A DNA stretch of 64,000 nt from Sphingomonas soli NBRC 100801 (GTDB lineage: Bacteria > Pseudomonadota > Alphaproteobacteria > Sphingomonadales > Sphingomonadaceae). Made by a program: the position numbers and the translations under genes. Of the stretch, positions 1 through 8,341 are shown one piece after another (within the stretch, counting starts at the first letter, position 1; each line of letters starts with the position of its first letter). Below the pieces are notes generated by a model, which saw only the letters and a list, made by a program, of their open reading frames with translations, had not been told where the DNA came from and searched no databases. The stretch spans positions 284,358 to 348,357 of the forward strand of contig NZ_BCTZ01000009.1 of NCBI RefSeq assembly GCF_001591025.1, given 5' to 3'.

Positions 1-119
1 AGAGCGCCGCCCGCGAAAGACATCGCTGCCGCACGCTCGACGAACAGCAGTTCTGGCGCGCTATCGCCTTCGCGCATCACGATCACGGTCGCGGCAGGAA
101 TCGCCTCGGGTTCGGCCAT
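1..119 (-). CDS. NUDIX hydrolase, N-terminal fragment (cut by window edge)
   Basis: The start codon is the ATG at 119-117 and the gene leaves the window at base 1, so only about 39 residues are seen. The translation begins MAEPEAIPAATVIVMREG and continues with LLFVERAAAMSFAGGA. This is the usual opening of the NUDIX subfamily that resembles CoA pyrophosphatases: a first beta strand with ATVIV, then a strand ending in V-x-R, then the approach to the FPGG segment. The NUDIX box itself lies outside the window, so the substrate cannot be guessed. The gene lies 28 bp after the gluconolactonase gene on the same strand and may be the last gene of that operon. Confidence 0.7.
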   Translation of the reverse strand, partial: MAEPEAIPAATVIVMREGDSAPELLFVERAAAMSFAGGA

Positions 120-147
120 GCCCCCGCTTAGGCCGGGGAGGCCGTCC

Positions 148-1164
148 TCACCAGCCCTTGGCCTTCAACCGCACCTTTGCGACCATGTCGTGCGAGGTCA
201 GGAACAGCGTCTTGCCATCCTCGCCGAAGCAGCAATTAGCGATCGCCTTGCCCGTCGCGATCCGGCCGAGCTTCTTGCCCTCCGGCGACAGCACATAGAC
301 CCCGCCCGGGCCCGTCGCGAAGATACGGCCCGCAGCATCGACCTTCAGCCCATCGGGCAGACCGGGCAGCTTGGCCGCGACTTCCGCGCGGAAGTCGGCG
401 AACAACCGCCCTTCGTCCATCGCCGAGCCGTCCGCAGCGAGATCGTACACGCGGATCTCAGGACGGTCGGGATCGGACTGGGCGACGTAGAGCCGGCTCA
501 GATCGGGGGAGAGCGCCACGCCATTGGGGCGCTTCATGCTGCCGTCGATCAGCGAAACCTCGCCGCCCGCCGCCGGCACGCGGTACAGACCGTTGAACGC
601 GGTTTCCTTGAGCGGCGAATCATCGCCCTTCTCGAAGCCATAGGGCGGATCGGTGAAGTAGATCATGCCGCCGCGCCCGATGGTCAGGTCGTTGACGCTG
701 CTGAACCTTTTGCCCTGGTAGCGATCGGCGATGATCGTCTTCTGCCTGGTCTTGAGATCGATGCGGGCAACGGCGCGGGTGCCGCTGTCGGCGATCACCA
801 GATCGCCCTGCGCATCGATCGCCATACCGTTTGCACCCGCCTCGCGCACGCCAGCGGGGATCGGCCCGGCAAGGCCCGAGGGGCGCAGGAATTCGGTGAC
901 CTGCCCGCCCGGTTTCCACTGATAGCAGACGTTCGACGGCGGATCGTTGAACAGCAGATAGCCGCCCTGCTTTACCCAGACCGGCCCTTCGGCCCATCTG
1001 TAGCCGGTGCCCAGCACTTCGATCGGTGCATTCGCGTCGACCACCGCGTCGAATGCCGGATCGAATTTGGTGATGCTGCCCACCGTTTCCGCCTGCGCGA
1101 GGCCGGGGACAAACGGTGCGGCGGCAATGCCGGCCAGAACGGCGCGGCGTGTCGTTCGGATCAT
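148..1164 (-). CDS. SMP-30/gluconolactonase family protein, exported
   Basis: This 338-residue protein belongs to the SMP-30/gluconolactonase/LRE beta-propeller family, which opens sugar lactones such as glucono-1,5-lactone. The start at 1164 is chosen because AGGAAG lies five bases upstream and because it places a twin-arginine-type signal (TTRRAVLAGIAAAPF, cleavage near AQA) at the N-terminus. Family metal ligands are visible: Glu in RWAEGPVW, Asn in SVNDLTIG and Asp in PNGVALSPD, plus the YFTDPPYGF strand. It follows the GntP permease by 11 bp. With the GFOR-like and GH3 genes upstream, its likely job is to convert periplasmic gluconolactone to gluconate before uptake. The family is clear; the substrate is inferred from context. 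Confidence 0.9.
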   Translation of the reverse strand: MIRTTRRAVLAGIAAAPFVPGLAQAETVGSITKFDPAFDAVVDANAPIEVLGTGYRWAEGPVWVKQGGYLLFNDPPSNVCYQWKPGGQVTEFLRPSGLAGPIPAGVREAGANGMAIDAQGDLVIADSGTRAVARIDLKTRQKTIIADRYQGKRFSSVNDLTIGRGGMIYFTDPPYGFEKGDDSPLKETAFNGLYRVPAAGGEVSLIDGSMKRPNGVALSPDLSRLYVAQSDPDRPEIRVYDLAADGSAMDEGRLFADFRAEVAAKLPGLPDGLKVDAAGRIFATGPGGVYVLSPEGKKLGRIATGKAIANCCFGEDGKTLFLTSHDMVAKVRLKAKGW

Positions 1165-1175
1165 TGCACTTCCTC

Positions 1176-2522
1176 TCACACGAAATTCCAGAGCAGCGCG
1201 GCCATCGCGAAGATCACGGCGCCGGCGATGGTCGCGCACAGCGTCCAGCTGCGGAAGGTCTGCGCCTCGGTCAGCCCGAGATACTGCTTCACCAGCCAGA
1301 AACCGGTATCGTTGACATGGCTGGCGATCGAAGCGCCCGCGCCGATCGCTACGGTGACCAGCGCGACCCGGCTGGGGGAGAGCGCGGCGGCGGAGATGAG
1401 CGGCGCGGCGAGGCCTGCCGCGGTCACCATCGCCACGGTAGCGGACCCCTGTGCGATCCGCACGAACGCTGCGAGCAGGAAGGCGAAGACCAGCACCGAC
1501 AGCTGCGCAGAGGCGACGGCGGCGGTGACCTGCTGCCCCGCCCCGCTTTCGATAAGCACCTCCTTATAGGCCGCGCCCGCCCCCACCACGAGCACCATCA
1601 GCCCGGCCGGTTCCAGCGCGCGGGTCATGATCTTCGAAATCGTATCGAGCGGGGCATCGACGCGGAAGCGCAGCCAGGCGGTGACCGAGAGCGTCGCGAG
1701 GATCAGCGCGGTGAAGGGATGGCCGATGAACTGGAGCGTCGCCTTGACCGGGCCATCGGCCATGAACTGCCCCGCGACCGCGGCGAGCAGGATCAAAGCG
1801 AGCGGCACGAGCGTTGCGACGAGGGCGGGCCAGAAGCCGATCGCGGCGGTCTGCGGTGCGCCTTCGTCGAGCATCGGCGGCGGCGACTGATCGCCCCAGC
1901 CGGGCGCGCCATGCGCCAGCCGCGCATAGACCGGCCCCGCGATGATCGCCGCGGGAATGCCGCAGATCAGGCCGTAAAAGGCGAGCAGTCCATAATCGGT
2001 GCCGATCAGTTCCGCTACCGCGACGGGCCCGGGATGTGGCGGCAGCAGCGCGTGCATGGTCAGCAGGCCGGCGAGCAGCGGAAGCGCGAAATAGGTGATG
2101 CGGCGATCGGCGCGCACCGCGAGCGTGGTCAGCAGCGGCGCCAGGATGATGAAGGCAACGTCGAAGAAGAGCGGGATGCCGACGATGATGCCCACCGCCG
2201 TCAGCGCCCAGGGGATACGCCGCTCGCCAAAGGCATCGAGCAGCCGGTGCGCGATGGCGTTTACGCCGCCCGACGCCTCCAGCAGCCCGCCGAGTATCGC
2301 GCCGAGGCCGATGACGACCGCGACGAAGCCCAGCGCTTCGCCCGTGCCCTTGCGCACCGCCGCGATCACCGCCTGCGGATCCGCCCCGAACGCCAGCCCC
2401 GTCAGAAGCGCCACCAGCAGCAGCGCCAGGAAAGGCTGAAGCTTCACGCGCAGCACCAGCACGATCACGGCGGCAATGCTGACCGCCACGATCAGCAGCG
2501 TGTTCCACGGTTCACTCATCAT
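1176..2522 (-). CDS. gntP: GntP family gluconate:H+ symporter
   Basis: This 448-residue, strongly hydrophobic protein has about 12-14 predicted membrane segments. Family-typical stretches include GTGEALGFVAVVIGLGAILG near the N-terminus and ASHVNDTGFWLVKQYLGLTE near the C-terminus, the latter being a signature of the GntP/GntT gluconate permeases. It would import gluconate or a related aldonate into the cytoplasm. The start at 2522 overlaps the stop of the GH3 gene (ATGA) and has GGTGG seven bases upstream; a second ATG at 2519 is also possible. It sits between the glucosidase and lactonase genes, which supports gluconate as substrate. Another GntP-family aldonate or hydroxy acid cannot be excluded. 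Confidence 0.92.
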   Translation of the reverse strand: MMSEPWNTLLIVAVSIAAVIVLVLRVKLQPFLALLLVALLTGLAFGADPQAVIAAVRKGTGEALGFVAVVIGLGAILGGLLEASGGVNAIAHRLLDAFGERRIPWALTAVGIIVGIPLFFDVAFIILAPLLTTLAVRADRRITYFALPLLAGLLTMHALLPPHPGPVAVAELIGTDYGLLAFYGLICGIPAAIIAGPVYARLAHGAPGWGDQSPPPMLDEGAPQTAAIGFWPALVATLVPLALILLAAVAGQFMADGPVKATLQFIGHPFTALILATLSVTAWLRFRVDAPLDTISKIMTRALEPAGLMVLVVGAGAAYKEVLIESGAGQQVTAAVASAQLSVLVFAFLLAAFVRIAQGSATVAMVTAAGLAAPLISAAALSPSRVALVTVAIGAGASIASHVNDTGFWLVKQYLGLTEAQTFRSWTLCATIAGAVIFAMAALLWNFV

Positions 2523-4753
2523 GCGATTTCCACCTTGGTCTCGATCGAGGCTGCGGGCGCGACGGTCGAGCCGGGCCGGGGTCTTTCTATGATGTTGAGC
2601 GCTGCGCGGGCGCGAATGTCGTCTGACGAGCTTCCGACCATCAATTCCACCCGGCCGCCGGGAACGGTCCATGCTCCCTCGACCCAGGCGGCAACCTGGG
2701 CGTTGGTGAGTGTGAAGGTGACGCGCTTGGTCTGACCGGGTGCGAGCGTGAGACGAACGAAGCCGCGCAGTTCCTTGACCGCCCGAGCCGGTATTGCACG
2801 CGGGATGCGGATATAGAGCTGGACCACCTCGTCAGCCTCCACCGCGCCGCTGTTGGTCACGGGGATCGTGATCCTCGTGCCCGCCGCGCCGAGCGTCTGG
2901 GCGCTCAATTCGATGGCGCCATATTCGAAGCGCGAATAGCTCAGCCCATGCCCGAACGGGAAAAGCGGGCCGATATCCACGTCGCGGTAACGCGCGCTGT
3001 CGATCGCGAAATCGGGGTTGGCGGGACGCCCGGTCGCCTGATGCGCATAGGTCATCGGCATCTGTCCGGTGACGCGCGGCATGCCCATCGGCAGTTTGCC
3101 GCCGGGCGAGACCTTGCCGGTGAGGATATCCGCGATGGCTGGCCCGCTCTCGATGCCGAGGAACCAGGTCTCCAGCACCGCGGGGATGCCCTTGAGCGCC
3201 GCTTCGAGCGCCATCGGCCGACCGTTCATCAGCACCGCGACGATGGGCTTGCCGGTCGCCTTGATAGCTTCGACCAGTGCCGGCTGGTTACCGGGAAGCC
3301 CGATATCCGATCGGCTGCGCGCCTCGCCCGAGAGATCATAATCCTCGCCGATTGCCAGCAACACGATATCCGCCCGCTTCGCCGCCGCGACCGCCTTGGC
3401 GATATCCTTGCCATCGGCGAACTCGGCTGACGGAAGCGCAGTGCGCAGCGTCACGGCATTTTCGGGTAGCCCGCGCGCCCGCCACGATCCCAGCGTCGTC
3501 GATGCATCGTCCGCCAGAGCACCGATCAGCGCGAGCTTGGCACCCGCCTTTAGCGGCAGCACGCCGCCCTCGTTGCGCAGCAGGACGATCGAACGCTGCG
3601 CCAGATCGCGGGCTGTGCGCCGGTCCAGCGGCGATTTCTCCTGCGCCGCATCGCCAAACGCATAAGGATCGTCGAACAGCCCAAGCCGCTCCTTCGCCGC
3701 GAGAATGCGTTCCACCGCCTGATCAATCATCGGCAGCAGTTCCGGCTGGTCTGCTGCAGCCGCCGCCAGATATCCGGCATAGGTGTCGCTCGCCATGTCC
3801 ATGTCCACCCCGGCGCGCAGCGCGAGCGAGGCGGCCATTGCGGGCGTGTCAGCGATACCATGTTTGATCAGCTCCCGGATCGCATTCCAGTCGCTGACCA
3901 TGATGCCCTGATAGCCCCAGCGTCCGCGCAGCATGCCGCCGATCAGATCCCGGTGCGCGGTCATCGGCACGCCGCCTATATCGTTGAACGATGCCATGAA
4001 GCTGCCCGTGCCCGCCTGCATCGCGGCGTAAAAGGGCGGCATATAGACTTCGTGGAGCGTGCGATCCGAGATATCGGCGCTGTCATAATCGCGCCCGCCC
4101 GCCGCCGCGCCATAGCCGACGAAATGCTTGGCGCAGGAAAGGATGCCGACGCGGCGCGCGGTGCCATCGGGCTCAAAGCCCTTCACCCGCGCCACGGCCA
4201 TGCGCGATCCGAGATAGGGGTCCTCCCCCGCTCCTTCGACCACCCGGCCCCAGCGCGCGTCGCGGGCGATGTCCACCATCGGCGCGAAGGTCCAGTGCAG
4301 TCCCGCTGCCCGGGCTTCCTCGGCAGCAATCCGCGCCGCCCGCTCCGCAGCCTTGAGGTCCCAGCTCGACGCCAGCGCAATCGGGACGGGCAAGGTGGTG
4401 CGGTATCCGTGGATCACGTCCATGGCGAAGAGCAAGGGGATCTTGAGCCGCGATTCGGTGACCGCAACGCGCTGCAGAGCGTGCAGCGGCTCGGCCCCGG
4501 CGACGTGCAGGAACGAGCCCATCTCCCCCCGTCGTACCCGATCCAGCATCGCCGCATCGAGCCGCGAATTGAGCGCGCGCTGCCGCCCGCCCGGGATCTG
4601 GGTCATCTGGCCGAGCTTCTCCGCCAGCGTCATCTCGCCAATCAGCGCCTTAACGCGCTTGCTCGGCCCGGCAAGCGCCTGCGCGAACGCCATCGGCGCC
4701 ATCGCGCTGCCCGCCAGCATCGCGGCGGCTGCAATCACATCGCGACGGTTCAT
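2519..4753 (-). CDS. bglX: Glycoside hydrolase family 3 beta-glucosidase, exported
   Basis: This 744-residue GH3 enzyme should release glucose from beta-glucosides or cello-oligosaccharides. It has a twin-arginine-type signal (NRRDVIAAAAMLAGS, cleavage near AFAQA), then the GH3 N-terminal TIM barrel (about 35-350) with the transition-state pair in CAKHFVGYG (Lys209, His210) and the nucleophile in GIMVSDWN (Asp288). A GH3 C-terminal domain follows (about 390-600), then a fibronectin-III-like domain (about 650-730). Length and domain order match BglX-type periplasmic enzymes. It overlaps both neighbours by 4 bp (ATGA), so it is translationally coupled in the operon. Exact glycoside preference cannot be read from sequence. 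Confidence 0.95.
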   Translation of the reverse strand: MNRRDVIAAAAMLAGSAMAPMAFAQALAGPSKRVKALIGEMTLAEKLGQMTQIPGGRQRALNSRLDAAMLDRVRRGEMGSFLHVAGAEPLHALQRVAVTESRLKIPLLFAMDVIHGYRTTLPVPIALASSWDLKAAERAARIAAEEARAAGLHWTFAPMVDIARDARWGRVVEGAGEDPYLGSRMAVARVKGFEPDGTARRVGILSCAKHFVGYGAAAGGRDYDSADISDRTLHEVYMPPFYAAMQAGTGSFMASFNDIGGVPMTAHRDLIGGMLRGRWGYQGIMVSDWNAIRELIKHGIADTPAMAASLALRAGVDMDMASDTYAGYLAAAAADQPELLPMIDQAVERILAAKERLGLFDDPYAFGDAAQEKSPLDRRTARDLAQRSIVLLRNEGGVLPLKAGAKLALIGALADDASTTLGSWRARGLPENAVTLRTALPSAEFADGKDIAKAVAAAKRADIVLLAIGEDYDLSGEARSRSDIGLPGNQPALVEAIKATGKPIVAVLMNGRPMALEAALKGIPAVLETWFLGIESGPAIADILTGKVSPGGKLPMGMPRVTGQMPMTYAHQATGRPANPDFAIDSARYRDVDIGPLFPFGHGLSYSRFEYGAIELSAQTLGAAGTRITIPVTNSGAVEADEVVQLYIRIPRAIPARAVKELRGFVRLTLAPGQTKRVTFTLTNAQVAAWVEGAWTVPGGRVELMVGSSSDDIRARAALNIIERPRPGSTVAPAASIETKVEIA

Positions 4754-5862
4754 GCGGTGAGCTTCACGGCGCGGCCTTCACGCGCGCTGCGATAGATCGC
4801 TTCGATCAGCCGCATGTCGCGCAGCCCCTCCTCGCCCGATACGATCGGCTCGCGTCCGCTTACCGCGCATTCGGCGAGATGATCGAGCTGGCCGACGAAC
4901 TGGTTCTTGGCCGGTTCCGGCAGAACGACCTGCTCGGTCTTGCCGTTGGCGCGGGTCCACATCTGGTGATTGGTATAGGGGGTGGCCGGCTCCATCCCCA
5001 CCCAGCCCTTCGTGCCGGTAACGCGGAACGCATTATGGCCAGAGCTGTAGCTGGACACGCAATTTGCGATCAGCCCCGATGGGAAGCGCATCTGCCAGTC
5101 GATCCGATCCTCGACATTCTTGAAGCGCGGATCGCTCCTGTCGGTCGATTCCATCGCGCTGACTTCGATCGGCTCCTCACCCGCCAGATACCGCGCGGCG
5201 TTCAGGCTGTAGATGCCGATATCCATCATCGATCCGCCACCGGAATAAGGCCGATCGAGCCGCCACTGGTTCGGCTGCGCGTAAAAGCCGTGTTCGGACG
5301 TGATCAGCGTGGGCCGGCCGACAAAGCCCGTCTTCACCAGATGGATCGCGTGCAGGTTATGCGGTTCGAAATGGCAGCGATAGCCGATCATCAGCTTGCG
5401 ACTGGCCTTCTTCGCGGCAGCAATCATCGCCTCGCATTCGGCGGCGGAAACCGCCATCGGCTTCTCGCACAGCACGTGCTTGCCCGCCTGGCTGGCGCGG
5501 ATCGAATATTCCGCATGCATCGAATTGGGCAGCACGACATAAACCAGGTCGATGTCTGGATTGTCCTTGATCCGATCGTAATCGGCATAGGAATAACGGT
5601 GCGTCTTGGGGATGCCGTATTCCGCGCCATATTGCTCCAGCTTGGCGGGGGTACCGCTGACCAGCGCCTTTAATTCGGCGAACTCGCAGTCCTTTAGCCG
5701 GGGCATGATCTGGCGCGTGGCGTAGCTGCCCAGCCCCACGATCGCATAACCCAGCTTCCGCTTCGGCGGCTCCGAACCCCAGGCCATGCGCGGCAGAGTC
5801 GCGCTTGCCAGTCCTGCGCCCAGCCCCCCCAGCAAATCGCGCCGCGTGCCGATGATGGCCAT
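4750..5862 (-). CDS. Glucose-fructose oxidoreductase (GFOR)-like Gfo/Idh/MocA protein, Tat-exported
   Basis: This 370-residue protein closely resembles Zymomonas GFOR, which carries tightly bound NADP and oxidises glucose to gluconolactone while reducing fructose to sorbitol in the periplasm. It begins with a Tat-type signal (GTRRDLLGGLGAG). The Rossmann motif is GYAIVGLGSYATRQIMP, the catalytic lysine lies in CEKPMAVS (Lys134), and the family tyrosine in DIGIYSLNAARY (Tyr218). The C-terminus (QLDHLAECAVSGREP, then GEEGLRDMRLIEAIYRSAREG) also matches GFOR. The start at 5862 has GGGAG six bases upstream; an in-frame ATG 15 bp earlier is less likely. It is the first gene of the operon, about 77 bp downstream of a palindromic operator. 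The residues between signal and Rossmann fold are few, so the Zymomonas arm that wraps NADP may be shorter. Confidence 0.9.
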   Translation of the reverse strand: MAIIGTRRDLLGGLGAGLASATLPRMAWGSEPPKRKLGYAIVGLGSYATRQIMPRLKDCEFAELKALVSGTPAKLEQYGAEYGIPKTHRYSYADYDRIKDNPDIDLVYVVLPNSMHAEYSIRASQAGKHVLCEKPMAVSAAECEAMIAAAKKASRKLMIGYRCHFEPHNLHAIHLVKTGFVGRPTLITSEHGFYAQPNQWRLDRPYSGGGSMMDIGIYSLNAARYLAGEEPIEVSAMESTDRSDPRFKNVEDRIDWQMRFPSGLIANCVSSYSSGHNAFRVTGTKGWVGMEPATPYTNHQMWTRANGKTEQVVLPEPAKNQFVGQLDHLAECAVSGREPIVSGEEGLRDMRLIEAIYRSAREGRAVKLTA

Positions 5863-5938
5863 GCTCCCTCTCCCCAAGATTCGCCCGTCGGCGTCGCGCC
5901 AACGTCATGCCCGGTCGACTTCGCGTCAATCCCGACCT

Positions 5939-5952
5939 TGGTAGCGCTACCA
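5939..5952. promoter_or_regulatory. Perfect 14-bp palindromic operator, LacI-family type
   Basis: TGGTAGCGCTACCA is a perfect palindrome with a central CG, the hallmark of LacI/GalR-family operators. Boxes of nearly this sequence control glycan utilisation genes in Xanthomonas and Caulobacter (the TGGTAGCGCTAACA-like xylan box). It lies 77 bp upstream of the GFOR-like gene, a sensible place for repression of the sugar operon. No LacI-family gene is present in the window, so the regulator would act from elsewhere. Confidence 0.75.
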
Positions 5953-6227
5953 CCAATTAAATGCGCCGCAAAGCCGATCTGGGAGAGCGAGGATGGACGA
6001 GCGGCTATCCTCAGCTGGTGGCGACACCGCCAGGCCGTAGCGGACGCTGATGGGCGGTTTCGTCATAGCGAACGGCGCACCCCTCCCACCCGTCACCCCA
6101 GCATAAGCTGGGGTCTCGTGCGATGGCGCTACGCAGGAGCCGCAAGCGATGCCACCCTCCGCTGGCATGGCGGGTGGGCAGAGTGACCGGTAGGGGGAGC
6201 GGCTGACGCCGCCAAACCGAGCCGGCG
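5953..6227. repeat. Intergenic region with palindromic repeat element
   Basis: No credible gene is seen in this gap between the GFOR-like gene and the histidine kinase gene. It carries a dispersed-repeat-like unit around 6070-6180. The unit includes a perfect hairpin at 6095-6114 (stem ACCCCAGC, loop ATAA, stem GCTGGGGT) followed by a stretch with TCTCGTGCGATGGCGCTACG, resembling palindromic elements scattered in sphingomonad genomes. The hairpin could also end transcription of the kinase gene, but no T-tract follows it. Confidence 0.5.
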
Positions 6228-7556
6228 CTAGAGCGGCAGCGTGACCGTGGCGGCGAGCCCGCACGGCTCGCGATTGCGGAGCGTCAAATCGCCGCCATGC
6301 GCGCGCGCCGTCCCTCGCGCGCTCGCCAGGCCAAGCCCGATACCGCCCGTGTCGCGATTGCGCGATCGCTCGCCGCGGAAAAAGGGTTCGAAGGCGCGCT
6401 CGATATCTTCGGGAGACATGCCCGGCCCTTCGTCCTCCACCTCGATCCGTACCTGATCCCGATCCGCGAAGATGCTCACTTCCGCGCTGCCCGTATATTT
6501 GATTGCGTTGCCGACCAGATTGCCCAGCATGGCCTTGAGCGCGGCGGAGTTGCCATCGATCACCACAGGATCCCCGGGAGCGAGCGACACCGCTGCGCCC
6601 CGGTCGCTGAGATCGTCGATAACGGTCTCGGCCAGCGAGCGAAGATCCAGCGGCCTGCGTTCGAGTGCGGTGTTGGTATCGCGCACGTAGGAAAGCGTTG
6701 CGGCGACCATCGCTTCCATGTCGCGAATGTCGCCCTCGCACGAGGTGCGCAATTTGTCGGGCGCGGCCTCCAGTCGCAGGCCCAGCCGCATCAACGGGGT
6801 TCGCAGATCATGCGCGACCGCGCCCACCACGGTCGCCCGGTCATCGACATAGCGATTGAGCCGCCCCTGCATCCGGTTGAACGCGGATGCCGCATCGGCG
6901 ATCTCGGCGGGTCCCTGAATGGGGATTGGCGCAGTGCGCGGATCGCGGCCAAGGCGCTCTGCGGCCTCGGCAAAGGCGGCGATCGGCTTGGTCAGCCGCC
7001 GCGCCAGCGTCCACGCGAACGGCGCGACCGCCGCAGCCGAGAGGATCAGCCACAGCAGAACGAACCAGCGCCACCTTTCGAACCTGCTCGATCGGACGAC
7101 CGTCCATGTGCCGTCCTGATTGCGCAGCGTCGCGATGAAATCGCCGATCACGACAGCCGTGCGTGCGGCATCGACGCTGGCCGGCGCAACCGGAGCGGGA
7201 ATACCGGCGCGGTTATAGATCTGCTCGCGCTGGAGGAACGGCAGGGGGAAGCTGATCTGGATGCGTTCGGGATCGACACGCAATGCCGTGGCGATGGCGA
7301 GCGCAAGCCGCTCGGCGCGCGGATTCCACTTGAAATTCTCTGGCTTGCTGGTGCGTTCGACAGAAAAGGTATCGGTTTGATCCGAGCCGCGGGCAAGCGC
7401 GTCGGCGACCTCACCCACCGTGAATATCCGTGCCGCCGGAGACTGGACGGCAATCAACAGGACGACGTTCATCAACTGGACGACGCCGACGCAGATCAGC
7501 ATGAGCAGGAAGACGCGGAGGAACAGCGGCGAGCGCGGCGCCCCCAGTATCTTCAT
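6228..7556 (-). CDS. Sensor histidine kinase (EnvZ-like class)
   Basis: This 442-residue inner-membrane kinase has a first membrane helix at about 12-37, a periplasmic segment to about 162, and a second helix (RWRWFVLLWLILSAAAVAPF). A HAMP domain (about 185-238) follows, then the phospho-acceptor His249 in GAVAHDLRTPLMRLG. The ATPase domain shows GNLVGNAIKYTG, EDEGPGMSP and GGIGLGLASARG. It overlaps the upstream response regulator by 4 bp (ATGA), so the two form a coupled pair. Sequence places it near EnvZ/OmpR-type kinases, but the stimulus is unknown. Neighbouring genes (dnaJ on one side, the sugar operon on the other) give no firm clue. Confidence 0.93.
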   Translation of the reverse strand: MKILGAPRSPLFLRVFLLMLICVGVVQLMNVVLLIAVQSPAARIFTVGEVADALARGSDQTDTFSVERTSKPENFKWNPRAERLALAIATALRVDPERIQISFPLPFLQREQIYNRAGIPAPVAPASVDAARTAVVIGDFIATLRNQDGTWTVVRSSRFERWRWFVLLWLILSAAAVAPFAWTLARRLTKPIAAFAEAAERLGRDPRTAPIPIQGPAEIADAASAFNRMQGRLNRYVDDRATVVGAVAHDLRTPLMRLGLRLEAAPDKLRTSCEGDIRDMEAMVAATLSYVRDTNTALERRPLDLRSLAETVIDDLSDRGAAVSLAPGDPVVIDGNSAALKAMLGNLVGNAIKYTGSAEVSIFADRDQVRIEVEDEGPGMSPEDIERAFEPFFRGERSRNRDTGGIGLGLASARGTARAHGGDLTLRNREPCGLAATVTLPL

Positions 7557-8278
7557 CCGCGCGCGACTCTCGGCACGAACAGATAGCCTTCGTTGCGAAC
7601 CGTGCGGATGATCTCGTCTCCGCTGGAGCGCAGCTTGCGGCGCAGGCGGCTCACCTGAACATCGATCGCGCGATCATAGGCATCCGAATCCGGGCCGCGC
7701 GCCGCCGCAAGCAGCGCCTCGCGCGACAGCACACGGCGAGGACGTTCGATGAAGACCCGGAGCACCGCGAATTCACCATCGGTCAGGCCGACGAGCACTC
7801 CCTTTGGATCGAACAGCTCGTGGCTGCCCAGATCGATCCGCCAGCCATCGAAGGAGTAAACGTCACTCTCAATCGACGCGGTCTGGGCCCCGCGCTTGCG
7901 GAGCGCAGCTCGCACGGTCGCCAGAATCTCACGCGGGCTGCACGGCTTGGGAAGATAATGACTCGCGCCGACCTCCAGCCCAAGGATCCGATCCTGCTCC
8001 TCGCCCAGCGCGCTGAGCAGCACGATCTCCGGCCCGTCCTTCTGTGCGATGCGGCGGCAGGCCGAGAGGCCATCCTCACCGGGCATCATCACGTCCAGGA
8101 TGACGAGATCGACCTGGGTTCGCGCCAGAATCAGGTCCATGTCACGGGCATTGGATGCCGTCTCGACCTTGTAACCGCGCGCGCCAAGGCTGTTCGCCAG
8201 GAGCATGCGAATGTCGCGATCATCGTCAACGACCAGCAGGGTGGCCGAATCATCTACCGGGATGGGAGCATTGAGCAT
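7553..8278 (-). CDS. OmpR/PhoB-family response regulator
   Basis: This 241-residue regulator has a receiver domain with acidic pocket VVDDD near residues 16-20, the phospho-acceptor Asp62 in LVILDVMMPGEDG and a conserved Lys in LPKPCSP. A winged-helix DNA-binding domain (about 145-238, with YDRAIDVQVSRLRRKLR) ends in the usual RNEGYLFVP hairpin. The start at 8278 is chosen over an upstream in-frame codon at 8320 because AAAGGCGG precedes it at good spacing. It is transcribed ahead of and overlapping the histidine kinase, its presumed partner. Targets cannot be inferred from the sequence. Confidence 0.94.
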   Translation of the reverse strand: MLNAPIPVDDSATLLVVDDDRDIRMLLANSLGARGYKVETASNARDMDLILARTQVDLVILDVMMPGEDGLSACRRIAQKDGPEIVLLSALGEEQDRILGLEVGASHYLPKPCSPREILATVRAALRKRGAQTASIESDVYSFDGWRIDLGSHELFDPKGVLVGLTDGEFAVLRVFIERPRRVLSREALLAAARGPDSDAYDRAIDVQVSRLRRKLRSSGDEIIRTVRNEGYLFVPRVARG

Positions 8279-8341
8279 GTTGCCGCCTTTAACCCCATAT
8301 GCGTCTGCGATGTTGCGCAAAAATCGCGCGGGGTTCGTCTC

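Noticed and set aside
6095..6114. An intrinsic terminator for the histidine kinase gene
   Set aside because: The hairpin is strong, but no run of T follows on the minus strand, and it is part of a repeat-like unit.
5938..6186. An 82-residue open frame in the gap after the GFOR-like gene
   Set aside because: It begins inside the palindromic operator, runs through a repeat hairpin and has no ribosome binding site.
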